NCBI GenBank assembly: GCA_934247125.1
Contig: CAKQIZ010000032.1
Coordinates: forward strand, 1-20,052
Source: an uncultured Clostridia bacterium
Lineage (GTDB): Bacteria; Bacillota; Clostridia; Peptostreptococcales; Anaerovoracaceae
Direction: 5' to 3'
Length of the DNA: 20,052 nucleotides
A model generated the notes under the pieces. The model made no database searches, had not been told where the DNA came from, and saw only the letters and a list, made by a program, of their open reading frames with translations. Of this stretch, positions 13,778 through 20,052 are shown piece by piece (position 1 is the stretch's first letter; the number at the start of each line of letters is the position of its first letter). Both the position numbers and the translations under genes were made by a program.

Positions 13778-13809
13778 AAAAGTGACAAATCTTTACGACT
13801 GTCACTTTT
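13778..13809 (-). promoter_or_regulatory. Inverted repeat between the TetR gene and fucO: terminator and/or operator
   Basis: A perfect 10-bp inverted repeat, AAAAGTGACA (13778-13787) and TGTCACTTTT (13800-13809), has a 12-nt loop. On the minus strand it lies just past the TetR stop codon and its right arm runs into TTTTTT, fitting a terminator of that gene. The same arm supplies TTGTCA with TATTGT 18 nt on, a possible fucO promoter, so it may be an operator for the adjacent TetR protein. Confidence 0.6.
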
Positions 13810-13858
13810 CAGGATATTTATTTTGAAAATCACTGCACAGAAACACCGCACATCATGG

Positions 13859-14401
13859 TCACTGAACCAGACCCTGCACCCTGAAAACTTCGGCGAGCAC
13901 TGCAGGCATTGCCTCGACGAGACATTTTGCCATTTCTTCCGGGGTATACTCGATTTCTCCCGACACCCACCGCGTAGTCATATACACCGATCCGCGGCAA
14001 TACATTTCAAGGATAAAATTCAGCTCGCTGCTCAACGGCTCCTTTGTCCTGCTCTCTATCATATTCGTGTAAAACGCATGTATCTCTCTGTAGTCATGAT
14101 CTCTGAGACTGTTCTGATCATCATATCTGAAGGCCGCATCAAAGAAAAGTCGTTCATGTTCTATGAAGCGGAATTTCCTGACAAGGCTTTCGTATACAGT
14201 CTCTCCTGTTCCCATATGCTTGAAAGATTCGCTCAGGATCTTGTCAAAGTACCAGTTGATCAAATCATATTTATCAAGGAAATGCCTGTAAAACGTCTGT
14301 CTGGTCGTCCCGCATTCCTCGACGATCTCCTTCACGGTGACCTTTTCTACGGGCATACGCTCCATACACTTTTTCATTGCCGCCGCGAGCCTGTATTTCA
14401 T
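13859..14401 (-). CDS. TetR-family regulator, DhaS-like
   Basis: 180 residues from the chosen start. The N-terminal helix-turn-helix CMERMPVEKVTVKEIVEECGTTRQTFYRHFLDKYDLINWYF is very like DhaS-type regulators (phase KxTVxEIxEECGxxRxTFYxHFxDKYDLxNW), and the C-terminal half fits TetR_C_8-type domains. A longer reading begins at the ATG at 14491, but the strong -10 box ends only 7 nt before it, leaving no leader. The internal ATG at 14401 has AGGA 5 nt upstream and gives the usual family length and N-terminus, so it is preferred; the extra 30 residues are charged and featureless. It lies directly before fucO on the same strand and is the likely regulator of it and of itself. DhaS itself coactivates dihydroxyacetone kinase genes with a ligand; no dha gene is here. 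Confidence 0.85.
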   Translation of the reverse strand: MKYRLAAAMKKCMERMPVEKVTVKEIVEECGTTRQTFYRHFLDKYDLINWYFDKILSESFKHMGTGETVYESLVRKFRFIEHERLFFDAAFRYDDQNSLRDHDYREIHAFYTNMIESRTKEPLSSELNFILEMYCRGSVYMTTRWVSGEIEYTPEEMAKCLVEAMPAVLAEVFRVQGLVQ

Positions 14402-14497
14402 TTTTTCCTGCCGGCTGTCCGCCTTTTTCTCAGCACTGTCAGCACATGTATCTTCTGCAGTGAGATTTTTTTCAATTCTGTCATTTACCATATCTGG

Positions 14498-14526
14498 ATT
14501 TTAACATCACCCCTGTGCCGAGTCAA
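14498..14526 (-). promoter_or_regulatory. Promoter of the DhaS-like regulator
   Basis: Minus strand: TTGACT (14521-14526), 17-nt spacer, TAAAAT (14498-14503) with TG one base before it. Transcription would start at about 14490, at or inside the longer start codon at 14491. Confidence 0.7.
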
Positions 14527-14559
14527 TTTTATGCGGCGTTTGAGGTCTGATGTTTTTCT

Positions 14560-14606
14560 GATTTCAGCCATAATTCATGGCATAACTGTAATATAAGGCT
14601 GAAATC
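14560..14606. repeat. Long inverted repeat, copy 1
   Basis: Arms GATTTCAGCC (14560-14569) and GGCTGAAATC (14597-14606) with a 27-nt centre that contains the smaller palindrome GCCAT/ATGGC. It is next to the -35 box of the DhaS-like regulator. First of three copies of one element. Confidence 0.8.
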
Positions 14607-14675
14607 TGTAAATATATGTAAATGCAAGTTCGCGTTAAGCGATACTTAAGAAATTTCGGGAGCGTGCCCGGTCTT

Positions 14676-14720
14676 ATTTCAGCCATAGACAGCATTTCTT
14701 ACAATAGATACAGCTGAAAT
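14676..14720. repeat. Long inverted repeat, copy 2
   Basis: Arms ATTTCAGC (14676-14683) and GCTGAAAT (14713-14720) around a 29-nt centre. Same arm motif as copies 1 and 3, while the centre is unrelated. The left arm continues CAT as in the other copies. Confidence 0.8.
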
Positions 14721-14780
14721 TTTCCATAAATATACAGTCGATGACCGTACCTCATTGATTTCATTTGATACATTTGGAAT

Positions 14781-14825
14781 ATTTCAGCCATACAGCAGGT
14801 TTCAAAGTATGATTATGGCTGAAAT
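14781..14825. repeat. Long inverted repeat, copy 3
   Basis: Arms ATTTCAGCCATA (14781-14792) and TATGGCTGAAAT (14814-14825), perfect over 12 bp, around a 21-nt centre. It is the closest copy to the class I aminotransferase promoter, about 80 nt upstream of the -35 box. Confidence 0.8.
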
Positions 14826-14891
14826 CAGTGTGACAAAGCTGCAAATCTGCAAAACAATGTACTACAAAGCTGCAAAAACAATATGCTGAAT

Positions 14892-14933
14892 CGAACGTTC
14901 AAAACCGTTTGAAAATATGCTATACTTGTCCGG
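14892..14933 (+). promoter_or_regulatory. Promoter of the class I aminotransferase
   Basis: TTCAAA, about 17-nt spacer, then TATACT preceded by TG plus one base (extended -10; the ATGCTATACT stretch). It lies about 30 nt upstream of the gene, and AGGAGGGG precedes its start codon at the right distance. The -10 resembles the TGCTATACC box of the Mop gene promoter. Confidence 0.55.
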
Positions 14934-14957
14934 TAGAAAATATTCAGGAGGGGTATC

Positions 14958-16121
14958 ATGCCTAGATTATCATCAAGAACAGAAACTTTTACAGAATCGG
15001 TAATACGCCACATGACAAGAGTCGCGAACGAACACGGCGCAATAAATCTTTCACAGGGATTTCCTGATTTCGATCCTCCGAAAAAGCTCACAGAACGCCT
15101 TTCCCGAGTCGCGCTGGATGGTCCGCATCAGTATGCGCTCACATGGGGTGCTCAGAATTTTCGCGAAGCGATCGCCGAAAAGCATGAACATTTCTCGGGA
15201 ATGAAGATCGATCCTGACTCTGAGATCGTTGCAACGTGCGGCAGTACGGAAGCGATGATGGCTGCTATGATGTCCGTATGCGACCCCGGTGACAAAGTAG
15301 CAGTATTCTCGCCGTTTTACGAAAACTATGGGGCTGACGCCATACTGAGCGGAGCTGAGCCGATATTCGTTTCTTTAAAGCCGCCTGCATTCACTTTCGA
15401 TGCCAACGAGCTTGAAGCTGCTCTCAGGCAGTCCGGCGTAAAGGCTCTCATACTCTGCAACCCGTCGAATCCATGCGGCAAGGTCTTCACTCGCGAAGAA
15501 CTGTCGGTCATCGCCGGACTTGCGATAAAATACGATCTGTTCGTGATAACTGATGAAGTCTATGAACACATAATATACAAACCGTATGAGCATGTTTATA
15601 TCTCCACTCTGCCGGGGATGCGCGAGCGAACGATCATCTGCAATTCGCTTTCCAAGACATATTCGATAACAGGCTGGCGTCTCGGCTACGTCATAGCGTC
15701 TTCTGATGTGATCGATCGTGTGAAAAAGGTCCACGATTTTCTGACAGTAGGCGCTGCCGCGCCGCTCATGGAATCTGCCGTGACCTGCCTGAGATTCGAC
15801 GATCGCTACTATGAATGGCTGCAGAACAAATACACTCACATGAAAAATCTGTTCACGGATGGTCTCCGCGATCTGGGACTTACTTTCACTGAACCTCAGG
15901 GCGCATACTATGTTCTCGTCGACATATCTGAATTCGGATACGAAGACGATACGGAGTTCTGCCTCGACCTGATCCGCAAAGCCGGAGTGGCTGCAGTTCC
16001 CGGATCGAGCTTCTTCCGCGAAAACATAAATCATCTGATACGCTTCCATTTTGCAAAGCAGGATGAGACACTGAACAATGTACTCGAAAGGCTTGCAGAC
16101 ATACGACAGCTTAAAAAATAG
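14958..16121 (+). CDS. Class I/II PLP-dependent aminotransferase
   Basis: 387 residues, PLP fold type I. Motifs: the N-terminal INLSQGFPDFDPP, GSTEAMMAA (about 95-103), NPSNPCGKVF (168-177), ITDEVYEHIIY (Asp 199, Tyr 202), the Schiff-base lysine in SLSKTYSITGWRLGY (Lys 233, Arg 241) and a C-terminal IRFHFAK with the carboxylate-binding Arg. The NLSQGFPDF/GWRLGY pattern fits the kynurenine/methionine aminotransferase subgroup (YbdL, KAT-like). It uses an amino acid, often Met, Phe, Tyr or Gln, and a 2-oxo acid, in the cytoplasm. AGGAGGGG lies just upstream of the ATG at 14958. It is monocistronic, divergent from the DhaS-like regulator, with three inverted repeats between, and ends at a terminator at 16149. 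Confidence 0.92.
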   Translation: MPRLSSRTETFTESVIRHMTRVANEHGAINLSQGFPDFDPPKKLTERLSRVALDGPHQYALTWGAQNFREAIAEKHEHFSGMKIDPDSEIVATCGSTEAMMAAMMSVCDPGDKVAVFSPFYENYGADAILSGAEPIFVSLKPPAFTFDANELEAALRQSGVKALILCNPSNPCGKVFTREELSVIAGLAIKYDLFVITDEVYEHIIYKPYEHVYISTLPGMRERTIICNSLSKTYSITGWRLGYVIASSDVIDRVKKVHDFLTVGAAAPLMESAVTCLRFDDRYYEWLQNKYTHMKNLFTDGLRDLGLTFTEPQGAYYVLVDISEFGYEDDTEFCLDLIRKAGVAAVPGSSFFRENINHLIRFHFAKQDETLNNVLERLADIRQLKK

Positions 16122-16148
16122 GTGAAATTTTCGCCAAAAAACACAGAG

Positions 16149-16185
16149 GCTGCGGAGCCTGTATGAAGAACTCTGCAGCTTTTCC
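16149..16185 (+). terminator. Terminator between convergent aminotransferase and Nudix genes
   Basis: GCTGCGGAG (16149-16157) pairs with CTCTGCAGC (16171-16179), with one G-T pair, followed by TTTT. On the minus strand the stem is followed by GTGTTTTTT, so it probably serves both genes. Confidence 0.7.
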
Positions 16186-16202
16186 TGCTCTATCAGTTGC
16201 GA

Positions 16203-16592
16203 TCATTTCATTTGTTCTCTGATTTTCTCAATCAGAGTCACATCCGCCGGCAGCCATTCAACGCTGTCCAGATCAGCTTTCTCAAGCCATCTTGCAGCTT
16301 CTGCTTCTTTCAGGACAAGCTTTCCCGATATGATCTCACACCAGAAACAATCCATACTCAGATGAAAAGTCGGATAATCATATTCGATCGTATCGATCAG
16401 TTCACCGACTGATATTTCCGTTTCCAGTTCCTCCATTATTTCACGCTTTAATGCTTCCTGCGGCGTTTCCCCGGCTTCGATTTTACCTCCCGGGAATTCC
16501 CAGCCGCCTTTTAATTCACCATATCCTCTGGCAGTGGCAAATATCTTCTCTTTTTCACGAATCACTGCCGCAGCCACTCTGATCGTTTTCAT
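16203..16592 (-). CDS. Nudix hydrolase, MutT-like (8-oxo-dGTP/NTP pyrophosphatase)
   Basis: 129 residues. The Nudix box GGKIEAGETPQEALKREIMEELETEI (about 36-61) has the core Glu residues of GX5EX7REUXEEXGU, but the usual Gly after EE-x is Glu. The start MKTIRVAAAVIREKEKIFATARGYGELKGGWEFPGG fits the small MutT group that hydrolyses damaged or non-canonical (d)NTPs to monophosphate and pyrophosphate. TAGGAGA precedes the ATG at 16592. It begins 12 nt after the stop of the PLD-helicase gene, so the two are co-transcribed from 19606-19634. That pairing suggests a role with the helicase rather than general housekeeping, though a generic sanitising enzyme cannot be excluded. Confidence 0.9.
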   Translation of the reverse strand: MKTIRVAAAVIREKEKIFATARGYGELKGGWEFPGGKIEAGETPQEALKREIMEELETEISVGELIDTIEYDYPTFHLSMDCFWCEIISGKLVLKEAEAARWLEKADLDSVEWLPADVTLIEKIREQMK

Positions 16593-16604
16593 CTATGTAT
16601 TCTC

Positions 16605-19565
16605 CTAATCTCTAACTATATAGTCATAAATATCGCTTCTTACAGGAACATCCAGCCTGTATCTGATCTCAAATGCATCATCATTAGTTGATTCCATATG
16701 TATCGGCACAGGCTCGCCCTCTGCAAAGATTTCACCTAAGAAATAAAATTCTTTAGCCTCTTTATCATCCTTGTTCTTTCTGACAAATAAATAATTTCTA
16801 TTCTCTTTATCTTCCGGTTTTCTTTTGTAAATATGATCAGCATCGCCTGATGTGATTTTTCTTGGATGTTTTGACAGTGCGATCAGAGTGTTTTCCGAAA
16901 TAAACCGGTCTTCGTATTTGATCGCATCTTCAGCCTTGTCATAATTTATGAAGACAGGCATCGTCTTTGTATCACTGTCATAAAAATATCCGCCGATATT
17001 CTGCGCATTCATATTTTTCTTCCAGCCAAGCAAACGGCAGACATCTTCATATGTATATTTCTGATAAAGCTGAAAACACGTATCTTTATATGCCTGACAG
17101 TAGTTTTCCTGATATCTCTCCTCGCCGAAATCGATCAACTCCATAACCATAGATCTGAACTCTGGATTTGCCAGTAATCTTTGAAAATCAGGATCAAGCA
17201 TATAACCTCCGTCATCAGCCTGCTTTACGAATACACAAGGATAATATTTCTTGCGTTCCTCTTCTTTCGGGAACTCATTGATAAGATTTCTATATACTGA
17301 ATTCTCTGTTTCTGTCGAAACATCCAAGCCATAATTTGCCTTCATGAGTTCCTTGTAATACACAGACACTCGCTCCTGCTGTATTATCAAGTGCTTTAAA
17401 AGTGCAAGTTCATGAATTCGTTTGTATGAAACCAGCTTTTTAGACATGTATTCGATAATCAGTGCCTCATCATTAGAAAGCGTGCATACATAATCAGGCT
17501 CATACTTTTTCAAAAACGCATGATATGATCCGCATTTCTCAAATATCTTGATAACATCGACAGCACCATGTTCTTTAAACTCAAGAATCGTCGGTATTCT
17601 TCCCAGTTTGTTTTTCAGGGCTCTATATGAATCCCGCAGAAGTCTCATGTCACTGGTCTTTGCCTTATCTATAGATTCATATATTCTTTTCTTGGAAATC
17701 TCATCAAAATGGATCGTTGAAGATCCTGGTATCACTCTGGCGCCTTCACGTATGTACCTGCGCATAGAATCTTTGTTATAACTGCGATCCCCTGATAATG
17801 CTATCGGGATCATGAAATTATTCATATAGTTTCCAATGAAATCCAGGATCACAACATATTCCTTGTCTTCATATTTTCTAAGACCTCTTCCTAACTGCTG
17901 TATAAATATGACAGGTGATTCTGTAGGTCGCAGCATGATCACCTGATTTATCTCAGGAATATCAACTCCTTCGTTAAAAATATCCACAGTAAAAATGTAA
18001 TCTATACAATCTTCAGAGAGTTCATCAGCAGTGAGCTGGCCGATCACTTTTTCACGTCGTTCCTGACTGTCTTCTCCTGTCAAAACTTCAGTTCTGTACA
18101 GCTGGCCGTTTTTCTTAAATCTCTTGTTGAATTTCGAAGAAAGTTCTTTTGCTTCATCTTTTCTGCTGCAGAAAACAAGCCCTTTGACTCGACTGCCTGA
18201 GTATCCAAAATACTCTGCCTTTTCCAGAACATGATCGACACGATCATCAGACACAAGATTATTGAAATCTCTTAAGCCGGAATCGTCATCAAAGACTTCT
18301 CCATTGATCTCAAGATCAGTTATACCAAAATAATGAAATGGGCATAGCAGATTTTCTTCTAATGCCTGCTGAAGCCTGATTTCATATGCGATGTTATGAT
18401 CGAAAAGTTCGTAAATATCATAATTGCTAGTATCGGGACTTGCAGTCATACCAAGCCAGAACTTTGGATCGAAGTAAGCCATTATTTTTTGATAGCTTGA
18501 AGAACCTGCATGATGACATTCATCCAGTATTATCACATCAAAAGCATCAGGATCAAAACTCTGATGGATTTCAGGCTTTGCCATCATCTGCATAGTCGAA
18601 AACATACAATCTGCATGCATATCTTTTTGATTTCCTGACAATAAGCCATATGTTTTTGACTCACCGAAAATTCTTTTGTAGCTGTTTAAAGCCTGTTTAG
18701 CGATCTGCTCTCTATGGACTATGAACAGCATCCTTTCTGGATCTAATTCCCGTACTGCAAAAGCTGACGCTATCGTCTTTCCCGTTCCGGTACTGCTTGT
18801 AAGCAATGCTTTTTTTACATTGTTACTATATAACTGAATAATGTTTTTAACAAAGGCGACCTGCATTTTATTCGGCTTTAATTTGTATCTTCCCAGTTCA
18901 ACGACCGATTCCTGTGCGGCTGCTTTTCGCTGCTGACGGATCATCTTTTCCTTAATATAACTCAGCTTATATTCTTCAATGAAATCATCATAATCCCGGG
19001 TCGCGCGAGCGTTCCAGAGATCATTGAACTCATTTAAAATATCCTGAGCGATTTCACCGTTCTCTGCAGATACTATCTTCGTATTCCATTCACGATTTCT
19101 GGTTACAGCACTTAGGGTCATATTTGAACTTCCGATTATTATTCGATACATTTCTTCCTTGCGAAAAATATATCCCTTTGTATGAAATCCTCCCGTCTCA
19201 TTATCCGTCCTGAACATTCTAAGCTTGATATTCTTTAAAGATGCAAGCATTTCCAATGCTTCCGGTTCACTGAACGACAAATAGTCGGTAGTCAGTATTT
19301 CACCAGGCACACACTTTTCTTCAAGCTCTTTCAAAACCTGCAGTAATGGCGTTATCCCGCTTTTTGTGATAAAAGCCACACTGATTTTAAACTGGTCACA
19401 AGAGGCCAGTTCCTGCTCGATCGACACAAGGACCTTTCTTCCCATTGCAGGGTTGTTCGAAAGAAATTCCGGACGATAAGCCAGGTTCGACCTGTATGAT
19501 AAATCTATTGCTGCTGTACGGAATCCAGCCAATAATTCACGGTTCAAATCAATTTGTTTTGTCAT
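16605..19565 (-). CDS. PLD-domain / SF2 DEAD-like helicase / DUF3427 protein
   Basis: 986 residues, three parts. About 45-190: a phospholipase-D-like nuclease domain with HTKGYIF (His 128, Lys 130) and GSSNMT, a single HKD-like motif in which the Asp after the Lys is not conserved. About 230-600: SF2 helicase core, with Walker A SSTGTGKT (Lys 263), Walker B ILDECHH (348-352), GLVFCSRKDEAKEL, FNEGVDIPEINQVIMLRP and motif VI QQLGRGLRK. The C-terminal part has the DUF3427 look (YTYEDVCRLLGW, MPVFINYDK, FYFLGE). The start at 19565 is chosen because the promoter -10 box lies at 19606-19611, so the longer reading to 19622 would begin upstream of the transcript. It probably remodels or cuts nucleic acid; defence or repair is likely but unproven. 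It is A+T-richer than its neighbours. Confidence 0.9.
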   Translation of the reverse strand: MTKQIDLNRELLAGFRTAAIDLSYRSNLAYRPEFLSNNPAMGRKVLVSIEQELASCDQFKISVAFITKSGITPLLQVLKELEEKCVPGEILTTDYLSFSEPEALEMLASLKNIKLRMFRTDNETGGFHTKGYIFRKEEMYRIIIGSSNMTLSAVTRNREWNTKIVSAENGEIAQDILNEFNDLWNARATRDYDDFIEEYKLSYIKEKMIRQQRKAAAQESVVELGRYKLKPNKMQVAFVKNIIQLYSNNVKKALLTSSTGTGKTIASAFAVRELDPERMLFIVHREQIAKQALNSYKRIFGESKTYGLLSGNQKDMHADCMFSTMQMMAKPEIHQSFDPDAFDVIILDECHHAGSSSYQKIMAYFDPKFWLGMTASPDTSNYDIYELFDHNIAYEIRLQQALEENLLCPFHYFGITDLEINGEVFDDDSGLRDFNNLVSDDRVDHVLEKAEYFGYSGSRVKGLVFCSRKDEAKELSSKFNKRFKKNGQLYRTEVLTGEDSQERREKVIGQLTADELSEDCIDYIFTVDIFNEGVDIPEINQVIMLRPTESPVIFIQQLGRGLRKYEDKEYVVILDFIGNYMNNFMIPIALSGDRSYNKDSMRRYIREGARVIPGSSTIHFDEISKKRIYESIDKAKTSDMRLLRDSYRALKNKLGRIPTILEFKEHGAVDVIKIFEKCGSYHAFLKKYEPDYVCTLSNDEALIIEYMSKKLVSYKRIHELALLKHLIIQQERVSVYYKELMKANYGLDVSTETENSVYRNLINEFPKEEERKKYYPCVFVKQADDGGYMLDPDFQRLLANPEFRSMVMELIDFGEERYQENYCQAYKDTCFQLYQKYTYEDVCRLLGWKKNMNAQNIGGYFYDSDTKTMPVFINYDKAEDAIKYEDRFISENTLIALSKHPRKITSGDADHIYKRKPEDKENRNYLFVRKNKDDKEAKEFYFLGEIFAEGEPVPIHMESTNDDAFEIRYRLDVPVRSDIYDYIVRD

Positions 19566-19605
19566 CTCGCGCTCCCAGTCTCTTAACATGTGCCATTGTA
19601 ACAGC

Positions 19606-19634
19606 ATTATATCATGTCTCATGTACTTCTACAA
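19606..19634 (-). promoter_or_regulatory. Promoter of the helicase-Nudix operon
   Basis: Minus strand: TTGTAG (19629-19634), 17-nt spacer, TATAAT (19606-19611) with TG one base before it. It sets the transcription start at about 19599 and therefore decides the helicase start codon. Confidence 0.65.
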
Positions 19635-19712
19635 TTTGCACCTGATGCTAATCGTCCATCTTTATTTTCTTTATTAAGGGCAGTTTTTTCATCCTTTTCG
19701 TGAGATCTCAAG

Positions 19713-20048
19713 TTACTTGTCATCGGAGAGCTTTTCTATCATTTCTGTAACAACAGACCCCATTAGCATAGATTCTGCATTCTCTGATGATATTACAGGT
19801 TTTCCTGTTTTCGCTTCTATCTCTTTTCTCGCATTTCCTTCATCTGTACACAGCGCAGGCAGAACTGCGCAGGACTTTACACGATATGCATTATCTGTAT
19901 CAGCAGCAGCCATGCGAGGCCATAATATGTGACTACTGCAACCAGATCGTTCACAGTAGTGATCAGCGGGCCCGACGCTGCCGCCGCTTCTGATGATATC
20001 TACGATCTCTTCTATGAAGATCGGTTCCTTCAGCACTTTCTTTTCCAT
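19713..20048 (-). CDS. Small ORF at the window edge, probably chimeric or decayed
   Basis: 111 residues from the ATG at 20048; the frame is open to the window edge, so it may start further upstream. I do not recognise a whole family. The tail RKEIEAKTGKPVISSENAESML has a loose resemblance to the C-terminal part of DinD/BRO-N phage antirepressor-like proteins. The middle (RSGCSSHILWPRMAAADTDN) is Cys- and Arg-rich and looks like out-of-frame sequence; in another minus frame the same bases read as the end of an MgtE transporter. Most likely it is an accidental fusion of remnants, but a short real protein cannot be excluded. Confidence 0.35.
   Translation of the reverse strand: MEKKVLKEPIFIEEIVDIIRSGGSVGPADHYCERSGCSSHILWPRMAAADTDNAYRVKSCAVLPALCTDEGNARKEIEAKTGKPVISSENAESMLMGSVVTEMIEKLSDDK
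19877..19999 (-). pseudogene. C-terminal remnant of an MgtE-type magnesium transporter
   Basis: Reading the minus strand in the frame that stops at 19877-19879 gives about 40 residues including ASGPLITTVNDLVAVVTYYG and LAWLLLIQIMHIV before the stop. The A-S-G-P-x-I-T-T-x-N-D pattern followed by a hydrophobic helix is characteristic of the last membrane segment of MgtE channels. Upstream in this frame stop codons appear at once (around 20000-20015), so the rest of the gene is missing or frameshifted here. Only the tail is present in the window. Confidence 0.65.
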
Positions 20049-20052
20049 TTCA

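Noticed and set aside
13823..14596. A 257-codon plus-strand ORF opposite the DhaS-like regulator
   Set aside because: Antisense shadow; it runs through the regulator's promoter and the first inverted repeat copy and has no domain.
14560..14825. CRISPR-like array
   Set aside because: Only three repeats, each an inverted repeat with variable centre, unequal spacing (115 and 105 nt) and no cas genes.

Overview
This window reads as a bacterial chromosome segment, most likely an anaerobic Clostridia-type Firmicute. That is inferred from the AGGAGG-type ribosome binding sites, the TTGACA/TATAAT-like promoters, the gene types (stand-alone Mop molybdate binder, AzlC/AzlD, DhaS-like TetR, FucO) and coding DNA of roughly middle G+C with A+T-rich spacers. 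No rRNA, tRNA, CRISPR array, complete insertion sequence or phage structural gene was seen.

Layout. (1) 1-605: a Mop/TOBE molybdate-binding gene on the plus strand with its own promoter and terminator. (2) 625-1724, minus: an unrecognised 263-residue protein followed by a short alkyltransferase-like protein. (3) 1779-3551, minus: a promoter and three tightly overlapping genes, an SGNH hydrolase, azlC and azlD. (4) 3573-8928, minus: a TetR regulator with its own promoter, then FGGY kinase, class II aldolase, GtrA-like membrane protein and class III aminotransferase, with junctions of 14 nt or less or overlapping. This looks like an undescribed carbohydrate or amino-sugar pathway. (5) 9121-12338, minus: an SseB/macro-domain protein, then an ABC ATPase and ABC-2 permease, ending in a long hairpin terminator; the promoter spacer contains a perfect palindrome. 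(6) 12445-14526, minus: a DhaS-like TetR regulator followed by a FucO-type lactaldehyde reductase. (7) 14560-16185: three copies of a long inverted repeat, then a plus-strand class I aminotransferase. (8) 16203-19634, minus: a large PLD/SF2-helicase/DUF3427 protein with its own promoter, and a Nudix hydrolase 12 nt after it. This block looks distinctly A+T-richer than its neighbours and is the best candidate for a horizontally acquired defence or repair module. (9) 19713-20052: a scrambled edge where the C-terminus of an MgtE-type magnesium transporter can be read inside, and out of frame with, a small unrelated ORF.

How the parts may connect: kinase plus class II aldolase is the standard way to phosphorylate a ketose and cleave it to DHAP and a short aldehyde. 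FucO, about 4.4 kb away under a separate regulator, reduces lactaldehyde, so the two could serve 6-deoxysugar use, but nothing in the sequence proves the link. The GtrA-like protein and the glutamate-1-semialdehyde-mutase-like aminotransferase in the same operon do not belong to that textbook route and are its most interesting part. All assignments rest on reading translated motifs by eye; no database search was run.
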